Source: Cheiracanthium punctorium
Taxonomy: Eukaryota; Arthropoda; Arachnida; Araneae; Cheiracanthiidae
Assembly (NCBI GenBank): GCA_038373885.1
Contig: JAWZYV010012530.1
Span: 248,001 to 312,000, forward strand
Direction: 5' to 3'
DNA length: 64,000 bases
Positions 1 through 11,504 of this stretch are shown here, one piece after another. Position numbers and translations under genes: made by a program. Under the pieces are notes generated by a model. The model made no database searches. It worked only from the letters and a program-made list of their open reading frames with translations, and was not told the DNA's origin. The first letter of the stretch is position 1. Every line of letters begins with the position of its first letter.

Positions 1-540
1 CGTATACATACATGTATCGAACGGCACGCTACCAATTGGTAAAATGATCGACACCACACACCAGTTTTCTAGGTTGAATACTTTTATTTCCAAGTTCGGA
101 CAGAGGGAAGGAGTCAGGCCGGCGACCCGTTGGTTCCTTGGCTATCTTTTCTCTTGACACTGCAGTTTCTAAAAGCTCCTAAAAAAGCCCCTGAAATTTT
201 CGTGCTCTTGCTTAAATACTCCCCTAGTTACTATGCCAGTTGGCAGGGCGCAGCACGATCGCGAAGGCGTTACTCTCAAACGTCATTAGTTGACTACATT
301 GTCAATCAAGCCATGAGAAATATTTGCTTAGTTAGGACTTCCAAAAAGGACGCAGCAGGGAAACCGCAGAAAACTGCAAATATTGCTAATATTGCTTTCC
401 TCCTTATTGAACTCCAAAAATCGTCTCTGAACGTAATATTTGCATGGCCCAGAAGCAGACTTTACTGTAAGAGTAACAGAGATTAAAGAAGGTTTTTTTC
501 AGATGACATTAAATTAAATTTGAAAAATTTATTTTCTTAT
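1..540 (-). mobile_element. possible LTR edge of a retrotransposon (body off the left edge)
   Basis: Read on the minus strand, this stretch has a polyadenylation signal AATAAA (plus 83-88). About 50 bases further on comes a short TGG-led tract (plus 22-34, TGGTAGCGTGCCG) that looks like a primer-binding site next to an LTR end. The sequence is more GC-rich than its surroundings. If correct, the LTR lies to the right and the internal region runs off the window to the left. No TG...CA boundary could be fixed and no second LTR is available, so the outer limit near 540 is only where composition returns to background. A 118-codon open frame on the plus strand (130-486) is antisense to this and resembles no protein I know. 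Confidence 0.35.
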
Positions 541-1352
541 TATATATATATATATGAGTTGCAGTAGTCGTAACCGCGCCAGAAAAATTTCTCGCGACGC
601 CACTGTCTATGATTATTACCAAAGAAAAAAATACTCTTTATTAAGCAGAAAAGATGAAAAATAACATCGTCTAATAATATTGGTTACTATTTTATTGTCT
701 TCTAACATCTTTTGAAAGGAAAATATCTAATAAAAAACAGTGTGTGAATATTCAGGGCCAGAATTCAGTTTTTTACAGTATCCTTTGTATAACCTTTTTT
801 CAGTATCCTTTGTATTTCATGAATAATGATTAGTCTTTATAGCTGAGCCTAAATAAAGACCATTTAATTGTTCCCATTTAGAGCACGACTTCTAGAGAAG
901 CTAAAGCAAATAAATTCATCGTGATGAAGAGACTATTGTCAACAGTGCACGTCCCTGGGTAAAGAATTTTTCATCGATATCTACTGACCGCAGCTATTTT
1001 GAAAGTGCTGTTACTTTCAGCAAAGGTCAAATGCTCTTTAGGTACGTGCCGAGGGCATAAGCTGTCAGCTCCCAAAATTTTCAACAAGAGATGAAAACGC
1101 TTGTCGCACACCGAAAAAAAGACATCATCTGTCACAGTGCCATTGTTTCAGCATACAGCCGTTTGTACAACTTCAAGGTGCTTTCGGCAGTGCTGCATTG
1201 ACACTAGAAATAGCCAAAGGTACCTGTGAGAAGAGTCAATGACGAGAGGGAAACAATGGAATCTCTTTTAAAAATTCCTTTTATTGTGGGAATTTCAGAA
1301 TTATTTTTTTAACACGTTGGGCAATTTCGATGCGAGTTCTGTTAGTTGAATG
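541..1352. other. AT-rich intergenic stretch, nothing recognised
   Basis: It contains a short (TA)n run near 541-555. I see no gene, RNA or repeat termini. Confidence 0.6.
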
Positions 1353-1356
1353 TTAA

Positions 1357-1864
1357 CCTTTTACATGCCAGTGTGCCTGATTTGGAACATCAAATTAAAA
1401 ATTTATTAAAAGATTAAATTTTATCAATAGTGACTTGAACAAATAGCAGATATAATTAAAAGATGACTAGATTTTTTGAAATAGAATTTGCATTTTTATC
1501 ATTAGTGGGAAACTGAATTAAAAAAATCATAAAGAAAAACCATTTCTCTAAATTTTTACGAAGCTATTTTGATACACCCTCTCTCCCCATCCAAACTGAA
1601 TTCATATCTTTACTTAAAAATAAATCTTTCATTATTCTTAGTATTTCACTTATTATTTAAACCCTTTAAAGTGTAGTCAAATTATAACCCCTAAAACTAT
1701 GAAAAAAATGAACCAATCTTCCCATTTGGGAACACAGCAAAAATTGGGGGGGTACATATTTTTACATTTAAATGACTAATATCTGTTAATTAAAGCATTA
1801 AAAGGCAAAATATGCAAAAAAAGTATTTAAAATATGCCAGGATCTGAAATCGACCTGTATAAGA
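1357..1864 (+). mobile_element. piggyBac-type MITE, family A copy 1
   Basis: This 508-bp non-coding element is flanked on both sides by TTAA (1353-1356 and 1865-1868), the target duplication made by piggyBac transposases. Its left end starts CCTTTTACATGCC, resembling piggyBac termini. The whole element matches the copy at 26278-26765 in reverse orientation, including the internal ATGAAATTTTATC-type tract, a pyrimidine-rich CACCCTCTCTCC block and the right part with TATGCCAGGATCT. Two independent copies ending at TTAA define the boundaries. There is no open frame, so movement would need a transposase encoded elsewhere. Confidence 0.75.
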
Positions 1865-2304
1865 TTAAACTGTGTAAATTGCATTCTCCTGTTACTACCG
1901 GGAAAAAAAATGTGTTTAAAGAAAAATGCTGTAATTAAAGTTCTTGGACGTTTTAACCAATACCTTTATAGAAATTGAAATTTAGCTACATCACAACTCT
2001 AGATGAAAAACGGGCAATTGATTTTGAGATTTGAAAATAACAAATTGAAAATATATATTAACAACAGTGCAACTGAGCTTTTGTTTTAAATAAATTTAAG
2101 CAGAATCATTTGACATTTAAAACGCTATTTTAATGTAGAGAAGCAAAATTTTCAGCTTATCACACCTTTTTTCTTTAATTTCAAGAAACCTAAAAATATG
2201 CGATTCAAACGAAGATTAAACTTGCTGGGGGTGTGGTGACTGCTCGAAGTTGCCATCATTGGTTTGCGGAAGTTCGTAGGTTGATTGGTTTTGACTAAGG
2301 TAAA

Positions 2305-2470
2305 GCTACACGAGGGATATCTGACGGATGCCTTGGGAGAAGGATTTCTTAGGGGTTCTAACGCGTTTTCACGTAACATCTGGAGAGAAACTACCAAAAC
2401 TTCAGACCATTAGATTGACAGCTGGAGATCTACTGAAGTTAGTCATGAAATCCAAAGGTTAATTGAAAAA
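2305..2470 (-). mobile_element. SINE-1 fragment (tail part)
   Basis: The minus strand matches the body of the tRNA-derived SINE seen at 25480, 32335, 49545 and 52570. The order is GTCAATCTAATGG, then TTTTGGTAGTTTCTC, then CCAGATGTTACGTG, then GTTAGAACCCCTAAG. The tRNA-like head is reduced to a trace (GTAGATCTCCAGC), so this is a 5'-truncated or decayed copy. An 81-codon minus-strand open frame here is only the SINE read in one frame. Confidence 0.6.
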
Positions 2471-5400
2471 AGTTAATGATCTATAGTACACCGGAGGTTT
2501 CCGTGAAACTACATATATTTGATTCAAGAGTTGAAAAATCATTTATACTATAAATAAAATAAAAAACGCAAATCAACTTTCTAGCCAGCCCAATATGGTT
2601 TGAGGAAATGATTGAAATATGCAGGTTAGTGACGCTGTTTAATTTGCTTCAGCCTGTTTGGTCCATTGTTAATGAAACCTAACGTTAAAGACTTCGTGTC
2701 CAGTGAAGATTTTCTGTGTCGTCACCTATGGCGTCCAGCATAACGCTGAAATTTTTGCAACCGCAGTTATTAACAGGATGATTATTCGTTACGTGTAATA
2801 CAGTTATGTAATAGTAGTATATGTAAAAAAGAGATAAATACTTTGGTATGATGTATCTTTCAATACACACACATACACACATACACATCTGCAAAGCCCA
2901 ATTTTGATTTAGGTTTACTTTAATACATATTTAACCAATACAAAATATTTCATCGACGAAATTAAGCACTTTCTTTCTCTAATAACAAACCTATATCATA
3001 AGTAAAAAATTATGTTGGGTCAGAGAGGCATTTGCGACATGTACAGAGATATATTTTAAACTTGGTTGGAATAGTTTTATAAGCGGATTCTTGAGTAGAA
3101 TGCGTACACTTGTCATGAATGAGTGAGACCTTAACATTATCATGTAACTAAAATTATACCTTACAACTAACGTATTTTCATAATTATTTGAAAGTTGAGT
3201 TCGTGCTAGTTCTTTAGCCAAACTATAGAAAAATATGTGCTTATTTTTGATAGGGAAATGAGTCAATAGCTTTCTTGCATGACAAATTAGAATTTATGCA
3301 AAACCTGCTATTTTTACTTTAAAGGAAAGTATGCTATATGCATTTAAAACTCTTGATCACATAATTTAAAGAATATCACAATAAATAAATAAATAGTCAA
3401 TTAGATAAAATTATTAAACCGTGAATTTGTAAGATTTTATTCAAGTCTGTATAATTGTCATATTCAATACCAATTTTTCTATGGAAATGTGCTTTAACCT
3501 TTGAAAAGGAAAAGAAAGAGATAAAATGAACCCCTTTTATAACCAAATTCAAAATAGTGGAGGTTATCAGTTTGTCGTAATTTATTTTTATTTTTTTATG
3601 AACGTTCAACAATATTTTTTTTTACCAAAACCTTCTTTTATTTAATGGGAATATCAATTAGTAGATTTTTTTAACTGACTTTTTTACTGTTTCTTCAGAG
3701 ATTATTATTTTTTTTATAGCGTGGATCGCTTACGATGATTTTTTATTGGAAAAGGGGTACCTAAGATGTAGTCCCATATTATGAAGTTTTGATGATATGA
3801 CCCACGACAAAATGATGGAGTTCTTTAGTTCCTTCAAGCACATAAACGATATTTGGTCACTTAAGATGTCAGGATACATTAGTTACTGTGATGTCGTTAT
3901 TTTGAATTGATTCGGTTTTCTCTCTTTTTTTAAATAATACTTGTACTTATATATTCTTAATATGCTGAAATAAAATCAAGTGCCATTCTTGGTACAATAG
4001 AAAAAGAAGTATAGAGGGAAGTGAAAATTTTGTGACGTGTACGAATCAGGGAAGAGCATTTGTACCTCATTGACATAAAATTTGTTGCATTATTTGATGA
4101 TCATAATTTAATTCTTCTAGTATGTTAAAAACTATCTACATTCAAATACGCAGAATGGTTTTAACAAAAATTCCGTATTATTCATTCACGTTCAATCTCT
4201 TCCTATCTAGCTTTGCTTTCCTGCGGGGCATTCCATTTTCATTGTGTCCATGCAAAGGTGGGAGAAAACAAGTTAAGCCTGCGTTCAAGAAAGGAGGGGG
4301 GAGATTTAAATTCCTTATCCCCAATCTACCATAGTCAAATCTGTGTGTAATTAAGAAGTCAAACAAAGGCTTGACTGCAAAAAGATTGCCCTGTTTTATA
4401 AATTTATCGGCAAGTGAAGCACTAACACAAAGAATAATTACTCTTCAATTAAGGAAATATCAAATAGTCTCAAAGTCAGTTTTACATTTACAGTCAAACA
4501 TTTCCCAATTTAAAATAAAAAATTTAATAATACTTATAATTAACTCGAAAAGAAACTATATGATTCTGCATTCCGACTGCGTTAAAAGTGACAGTTTATT
4601 AAAATCTGTTTTGTTAATGGAAAGTTCACTGTGGACGCAATTATCCTATAATTATGCTTTTGAAGCATTAATTTATAGTAATTATAGAATTGCATGCCAT
4701 CACAGTTTATTTTTATTATTATAAATCTTCCTAGGACTAATTTAAAACAATATTGTTGAATCATCAAGAAACGAGGTATAAAATGGAAAGCTTTGTACCA
4801 GCACACTAAACTGCTTGTAAAAAATTTCAGAATACACCTCAGTAGCGCAGTCTATTTAATTATTTCTGTACTTAACTTTTAATCAATTCATTTAACTTTT
4901 ATTTCTAATTAACATAAACAAGGAAATTAGACTAAAAAAAAGGTGCCTCTGGTTTTACAAATTAAAACAGTCAAAAGAATCCCTGCATGAAAAGATCTTC
5001 CTATACTAAAATATCAGAGCAATTAACGCTAACTCATAATTACGACGGCAATTATCGTGATGGAACTTAATGACATAAATATAATAAAAGTAAAATGAGT
5101 AACCTTGTCTTGTAAAAGAGATATAACGTGATTGTAATTTCAGTATTTGTAGCTTTATGGACAAGGTCTTGAAAATAAGGTTACGTGAATTTGATTTGCA
5201 GATGTCAGGAAAACAAATGCCAAAGTGCTGTTATGTTCAAATAATGGCTTATAAAATGATTTGAGATAATTTTAATATGTTTGTTTTATATTTATTACGA
5301 ATTAGGGTAACTACGGATATACGTTTGTGCATTTCAAACTTCTGGTTATTTGACTTTATTTTTCTTTTATGTCATTAACTAACTTATTAGCTTCAGAGCT

Positions 5401-5700
5401 ACGACAAAAAAACAATAGTAAACGCATAGTAAAAAGGGAATAATGATGTTTTAGAAATAGATTTTAAAAGAATGATTTTACCTATTTACATAATTATCAT
5501 TTCATTCTGTAAGGAAATTTTATCGATAATTGAACGGATGAATCATTGAATGTCAATGTCATTTTTGTTTTACTGGTATCGACAACTTATAGATAAATCC
5601 ATTAATATTTTATTTTTTATGACTATTATTCTTACTGTATAAAATAAGATATAATATTTTGAATTGAAGCAATTATATCGTTAATGACTGATTTCCTGTT
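2471..5700. other. 3.2 kb AT-rich stretch, no gene seen
   Basis: Open frames here are short (up to 117 codons), low in complexity and rich in Leu, Ile, Asn and Lys, as expected from AT-rich DNA. A short CA-rich run lies near 2862-2888. I found no exon-like segments, RNA genes or repeat termini. Confidence 0.55.
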
Positions 5701-5734
5701 AGTGTGTTAATAAGTTCGTTTTTGTCTATAGTAC

Positions 5735-5960
5735 GGAGTTTCTATAACCCTTTGAGCCGTTTTTACCATTTTCACATTGATGTAGAAGAACAAGTGGACA
5801 TACTGCCCAACTCAGAAAAAAGTGCAGCAAAAACTTCTTTAGCTCTGTGGCACGCGACTGGCGATTTGATCGACCGCCCTGTTACTGGTAGTTAAATCGA
5901 GCTTTGGCAATGGATGCCTCTTTTCACTGGCTATTTGGGCAGTCTATGCAGTTGCTCTTG
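5735..5960 (-). mobile_element. diverged piggyBac-type MITE, family B relic
   Basis: The right half (tract TGGCACGCGACTGG, then CTGGTAGTTAAATCG, then GGCAATGGATGCC) is a diverged version of the right arm of the palindromic MITE at 47699-48170. The left end reads AACCCTTTGAGCCG, close to that element's terminal CCCTTTGAGGCG. No TTAA was found at both ends and the right end is unclear, so this is an old, rearranged copy. Confidence 0.5.
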
Positions 5961-6475
5961 TGCATTGAAGCATTGCCATCACATTTTCCAACTTTAAGCA
6001 GATGTAAATACTGATAAAAATAACTTTTATATCACCAGTGTTACGAGTAATTGATAATGTTTACGGAAAATTAAATGCTAAAGTGTAAAGGACTCTCATA
6101 TAATTATGCCTCACACTTAAGTAATTTATTATAATTAAATTTATTCTTCGTGACTCAAAACTTGGAAAACTGACTAATGCTTGAGCATCTTTATGACCGA
6201 CAGTCGAAATATCAATTTCGTCTCCTCACTGCGAGGACATTTCTGGCTATCAGTGAGGATATCTGTACCCCAGAACCAGACGAACATAAGTCCATATATT
6301 ACAATTTTCAGGTTAAAGCGTTAATTCTAAACGAAATACCTATGAATGGGTTAAGTATATACAAATTTAATAATGTCAATTATTTTTTGCTGACTGATTC
6401 AATTATTAACTCTGCAGCCAGACCTAGAGTTCATTTCTTACAGTTTTGGTGCCCTCCTGAAAAGTTAGTCTAGTG

Positions 6476-6703
6476 CAGGGGTGGTGAACCTTTATGGATC
6501 AATGTGCCATTTTTTCTAAAGAAATGTTTAATGAGGCCATAGATGTGCCATCAGATAATTTTGACTTAGGGATTTCGCCTTAAGTGGCCGTTTGATTGTG
6601 ATACTTCATAGTGAACTTTAATATTTTTAATTAAAATGCAAACCATTTTGATCAGTGGCGTGCTCACAATATTGTGTCGCGTGCCACTGGTTCGCCACCC
6701 CTC
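6476..6703. mobile_element. small hAT MITE (CAGGGGTGG termini)
   Basis: This 228-bp element starts CAGGGGTGGTGAACC and ends GGTTCGCCACCCCTC, giving imperfect terminal inverted repeats of about 15 bp. The flanks are GTCTAGTG (6468-6475) and TTCTAGTG (6704-6711), a 7 of 8 match, as expected for the 8-bp hAT target duplication. The last base differs from the usual G. It is non-coding. Confidence 0.7.
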
Positions 6704-6711
6704 TTCTAGTG

Positions 6712-7162
6712 TGACTTAAGTTAGTCTGGTTCTGAGGTATAGATATTATGACTTTCAATTACATTATTGGGGTTAATTTCATGGACACAATATGATTACA
6801 TTATTTGTTAATTTCATAGACAACATAAAAACACAGCGACTAAATGACTCACATTCTGATTTCATGCCTATCAATTCTCGTGACATAGCAGAAGATACAC
6901 GAGGTAATGTTTTTGAATAGACTAAAAACTTTTGAATTCAGTACGATAGATCCGTGATAGCAATAACAACTTATTACCTAACGATAAGTTGTTTTCTGTA
7001 AATGAGACCACTGAAGCATGCCTTGCGATAAAATATTGAGCTTAGTGATTTTATGGCAAAAACTATGATGATAAAAGCGATAGATAGATGAATAAAGAAA
7101 TACAGAGGGAGAGAGAGAGATGCTAGTCAATGTTTTCTGCACGTACATTAGTATGTTGAATA
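6712..7162. other. intergenic stretch with a GA run
   Basis: A short purine (GA)n tract lies near 7107-7120. Nothing else is recognised. Confidence 0.5.
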
Positions 7163-7170
7163 GAAATTCC

Positions 7171-7339
7171 GGTACTTAGTATTATACCGGCGGTCCGCCA
7201 AGATGAGCGATTTTTCGCCAAGATAAATGCCGGACTAAAAATTATTGATGGTTTGGAATATGATTGGCAACAGTTTGTCAGCACATTTGGCGAAAAAATA
7301 GTTTGGCGGGAATGACCGCCGGGATAATACGTAAGTTCC
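7171..7339. mobile_element. MITE with GGTACTTA ends, copy 1
   Basis: This 169-bp element begins GGTACTTAGTATTAT and ends ATAATACGTAAGTTCC, so the ends are inverted repeats that continue inward through CCGGCGGTC and GCCAA for about 35 bp. It is flanked by perfect 8-bp direct repeats GAAATTCC (7163-7170 and 7340-7347). A second copy lies at 59611-59779. Eight-base duplications occur with hAT, P and Merlin elements. The GG start is unlike the usual CA or TA of hAT, so the superfamily is unsettled. Confidence 0.8.
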
Positions 7340-7505
7340 GAAATTCCTCTTAGATTATAACCTGGCGCATGATGGCGTTAGATACTCTGCGATATGCGTT
7401 CCCACATAATCTCACTACCATTTCTAAAAATATTTGAAAAATCCTTTTGGAAATTACCTGTATGTGATACTAGTTTCAAGTCTAAGGGCTGGGAATTAGG
7501 AATTT

Positions 7506-7528
7506 AACAACAACAACAACAACAACAA
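7506..7528. repeat. (AAC)n microsatellite
   Basis: About seven AAC units, followed by an A-rich tract. Confidence 0.85.
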
Positions 7529-7587
7529 AAGAAAAAAAAGAAAGCATATATTCCTTAATGTGCTTTAGAATGTTCAGTAAAGATATA

Positions 7588-8020
7588 CAATGTGGTTACA
7601 CTTAAACTTCCCCTATAAACAGCAGCAACTAATCGATTGCCACTAATTTTGGCATATGGACTGTACACAAGATACGGCAAGAAAGTTTAAAAAAAAAGTT
7701 TAATTCAAAAAATGCCCAGTAGATGGCACTTTGTATCGTCGAATCAGCTCAAAATATGACCCAAATTAGTTAATGTATGGTTAAAAGCTATTGGAAAATC
7801 TTTCATTTCTTTGTACGTTCCGAATTAGCCATTTACATTGTTAATTTTGCTGATATTTCGTCCAAAGCGTCACTTCGGGACATTTTTGAAATTTTTTTTT
7901 TTTTCAAAATCTTTCAGCACATGTCATGTATAGTGCATGTACTACATTTGGTTACAATCCATTCACCCGTTTTAGCCATATAACCCTGTTTGCAGAGAAA
8001 GTTCAATTATAACCACCCTG
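7588..8020. mobile_element. TA-flanked MITE (CAGGGTGGTTATAA termini)
   Basis: The right end, read inward on the minus strand, is CAGGGTGGTTATAATTGAAC. The left end is CAATGTGGTTACACTTAAAC. The match continues through the CAAACAG or TAAACAG block, giving terminal inverted repeats of roughly 36 bp. TA dinucleotides flank both ends, consistent with a Tc1/mariner-type target. The interior (433 bp in total) is non-coding. A 68-codon open frame inside is not transposase-like. Confidence 0.7.
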
Positions 8021-8024
8021 TATG

Positions 8025-9020
8025 TGAACATTTCTAAATACAGGTTTTATTATCGTCATTTTGAAAAATAGCTCACAATTAATATGGGCACATTTTGTTT
8101 TAATTTGTACCAACAAGCGTTGCAAACGGTCTGGAGACTAGACACTAAATGTAGCGCTTATTACAGAGATTTAATAACTTCTACGATTTCAGATTTCTGC
8201 TTTCACAAGTTTATTTCAATCGTTAGTTATTTTATTTTGTACTGCCTTATGAGTATTAAGTATAAGACAAGTCAAATAAGAATTCAGGTTCCTTACTTTT
8301 GTACACTTCAATTGAAATGAAGGACATATTAACGAATCGGTAATGAGATGAATCGATGTCATCGATGAATGCTATGATTGTGTTTTACGAAAGATATTTT
8401 TGTGTTTAAGACACCCTTTCAAACTGAAATGTATACTCTACGTGCTTCTTTTTTAAAAGCTGTTAGTATAATTCACTTTTATGTCGGTCTTAGTCACAAT
8501 TTTTCCAAACGGCACACTTCGATTTTTTTCCTCATTCCCAATCGAACTACAGCTTTAAAAATTTGACAAAATGGTGGATTTCCAACGACAATACAACATA
8601 GCATAAAAAAAGCTGAATTCTACACCTGTTTTAAGCCTAATGAAATTACATTAAATTTTTAGCTTACATGATTTGGTACATTATGGATATTAAACTTATC
8701 TTGCACATCTGCCAGTACGATCAAGTGATTTAAGATGCGCGATCTAACTTACAGTTATTATAGTCAGCTTGGGTTCGAACCTCACTCTCATCTTTTGAGT
8801 TCACGTTTTTGAATTTTTAAGTAAAGATTTAACACTAGTTTTTTTTAAAATACCCGACTTATTTACTTTTAAGCTCCCATCAGATGTATTACATGTAACA
8901 AAGTTGTTAACTTCTTAAATTAGCCACCAGGGCTTGCGCATAATCACATTTCGTGGAATGCACCACAGTAAGTAGATACTAGACACCACTTTGAAGATAT
9001 GAAGTTTCTGCGTTTATTTC
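8025..9020. other. intergenic stretch with one tRNA-like trace
   Basis: Around 8715-8800 a box B-like tract (GGGTTCGAACCTC, near 8770-8782) is preceded by a poor box A candidate. This could be the decayed head of a tRNA-derived SINE, but no cloverleaf folds and no SINE body follows. The rest is AT-rich and empty. Confidence 0.35.
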
Positions 9021-9022
9021 AT

Positions 9023-9263
9023 AGTGCTTAAAGCCTTTGCTAAGCATCCTGTTGAAAAAACAAAACAACTGATATAAAATCTGCTCAAACAACACAGTTT
9101 ACACTTCTACAGCGTTTAAAGCTTTTGCTAAGCATCCTGTTAAAAAATGCATATAAAATCTGCTCAAACAACACAGTTTACACTTCTACAGCGTTTAAAG
9201 CTTTTGCTAAGCATCCTGTTAAAAAATGCATATAAAATCTGCTCAAACAACACAGTTTACACT
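9023..9263. repeat. 79-bp tandem repeat, about 3 copies
   Basis: The second and third units are nearly identical, with starts 79 bases apart (9111 and 9190). The first unit is more diverged. Each carries GCTAAGCATCCTGTT, then CTGCTCAAACAACACAG, then ACACTTCTAC. The similarity of the last two units points to recent duplication by slippage or unequal exchange. The open frame across it (76 codons) is a by-product of the repetition. Confidence 0.85.
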
Positions 9264-9840
9264 AGCTGTGAACTATACAGCAAACGTAAAAGGAAAATAC
9301 AGTTGAATAACCTTGAAACAGTTTTGAAAAGTGAAGATAGCGCTAAAACTGTAACACGTAGCAATAAAGAAGAGTAATAGGGTTGTTTCCCAACAAGCTG
9401 GGCATTTTGCATTTAATAAATCTTTTGACATTGAAGTTTTAAACTAGTTTCTTCTTCTTCAGTTGAATAAATGTGGTTAATAATTCCTCAATTTAAACGG
9501 AACAACAACTTGCCAGTGTGTATTTCAACCTCCAGTTTTGTTGTTGGCATACTTAAGCCATGGAGTTTAAAATCAAAGGTCAGTCTTTTAATTTCTAAAG
9601 GAGTTGAGTAAAAATAGGCTATCAATTCGTAGACGTATTATTACTTATATATATATATATATATATATATTTACAGAGATTCGTATCAATTCCTATATAT
9701 ATATAAATATACTGAGTGTATTGCTATTCTCTCCCGGGTTTGGAAGACTTATAAAAAAATATACGTATATATTACCAATACAAAGTTGACTTTATTGGAG
9801 AAAGAAATGTTGCTAGTTTTATTTCACAAAAGCCCAGTAT
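9264..9840. other. intergenic stretch with (TA)n
   Basis: A (TA)13 microsatellite spans about 9646-9671. Nothing else is recognised. Confidence 0.6.
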
Positions 9841-10444
9841 GTGAACCTTTCGTGACAGCGACAGATTAATGCATTTTTGTCGGGAGTGGGGGAGGGGGGA
9901 AGGCAGTTAGTTTATCGGTGTGGGCGGTTACCCGATTAATTCAAACGAGCGAAATTAGATCAATCGGAGCGAATTTTCGATACTTTCCGTACTCGAAAGT
10001 GCCTTCTCCTTTAGGAGCTTTTTTCGATCACTGAGCGGAGCGAGATATTCGGGGCTAACGTTATCAGTAGTTTGGTAAACAGGAAGCGGGGCGTGGATTT
10101 CTGGGAAAAAGAGTACTTAAAGAGCATTTTTGCGTTAATACTGTGGGTTTCGATGTATAAAGGTCGAAACTGACAGTTTTTCCTTTCACTCCGTCTTTGA
10201 TGGCTATTTTCGCTCCTTTGAATTAAGCGTGTAGTTAGAAGATTGACATTTACTTGCATTTTATGGAAGTAAAATGGGATCTTTTACATCAATTTTTTTT
10301 TTTCTTAATTGGGGCGGTCGCCCCTCCCCTCCGCCTCCTCCTATAATCCGTCCTTGTTTAGTGATGTTGATGATTCGAAAAACTAATTGCCCTTCCCCCC
10401 AACTCCAAAATTGTATTAATTCGTCTCTGTCACGAAAGGTTCAC
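9841..10444. mobile_element. DNA element with ~75-bp terminal inverted repeats
   Basis: The left end begins GTGAACCTTTCGTGACAGCG and the right end is its reverse complement with few changes. The pairing continues through GATTAATGCATTTTTG, a G-rich GGGGGAGGGGGG block and CAGTTAGTTT, about 75 bp in all. The 604-bp element has no transposase-like frame. The outermost bases and any target duplication could not be settled (the left flank reads CAGTAT, the right flank GTATTACG), so the superfamily is unknown. Confidence 0.75.
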
Positions 10445-11502
10445 GTATTACGTATTGGACTTAACTTGTAACATTCCAGTAAAAAAAAAAAAAAAAATGA
10501 AATAAAACTTGAACAATAAAAACTTGTAACAAAACTTGAGAACAGAACTTGTAACATTCCAGTCTCCAATAAAGTTTCTATACATGTATATTTGCTGGTA
10601 TTCAGGAGAATTTTTCATAGATCTCATATAAAATTAAAATTGACTGAATTTTATTTTGATAAAAATAAAAGAAAATTAGTAAAGTAATAAGGTTAGAAAA
10701 GAAAATTAAGAAAGATTGAATTTAATTAATTAATTAAGAAACTAAGAAAATTAGTAAAAGGACAAACATAATTCATGATAGTTTACAAATCATTTATAAA
10801 GTTTGTTTTCCTAATATAACTAACAAGTTTAAAATTAATTTTCTTTTATACAAGAATTCAGAGATTTTTCTAACAAATCTTGCATTGAAAGCTTTAAAGT
10901 CATTGGAAAATACTGAATGTATTACTAAGAAAATGAGGATGTGTACCACCACGCTAAACAATATTACTGACTCAAGTTATACTAGGCTTAGATAGTTTAG
11001 TCTTCCAATTTACTTATATGGTCTCCTTGAAATGTAATAAAGAATAGTTATGAAAACTTGATGAGTACTAGTAATAAAAGTTTCTAGTATGCATCAGCAT
11101 ACACTAATAGAAATATATTACAAGGTCTGGAGTTAATTAGATTTTTGTTTTAAAAATTCACTTTATTTTTTTATGATATCTTGTTTCAGTATAACTCATA
11201 ATATCGTCTTTGTATGGAGCTTAAAGTATGAATAACAGTCTTATTACACTCATTTTTCAAATAAATTTCATTCACTTAAAATTTTCTTGAACCAGATTAT
11301 TTTAATTATGCATAATTTATAATAAAACTTCTAAATTTCCCAACATCTTTCTTTCTTTACTAAATTAAGGTATGAGACTACTAAAAAAAATCCTTGTTTT
11401 GTGAAATGTTTTTTGCTTATTTTATAGGTTACACGTTTAGGATTCCAACACCGTTTATCTTTGTTTCTACGATAAGTAGAAGCTAAGTGACCAGAAGAAT
11501 AG
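10445..11502. other. AT-rich intergenic stretch
   Basis: A short direct repeat (AACTTGTAACATTCCAGT) occurs at about 10466 and 10546, with a poly-A tract between. Otherwise empty. Confidence 0.5.
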
Positions 11503-11504
11503 TA

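Noticed and set aside
130..486. 118-codon plus-strand open frame
   Set aside because: No recognisable domain; it lies antisense to LTR-like signals and its composition follows the local DNA.
8715..8800. Possible tRNA gene
   Set aside because: Only a box B-like tract is convincing; acceptor and anticodon stems do not form.
9023..9263. Evenly spaced repeats considered as a CRISPR array
   Set aside because: The whole 79-bp unit is repeated with no unique spacers, and the DNA is eukaryotic.
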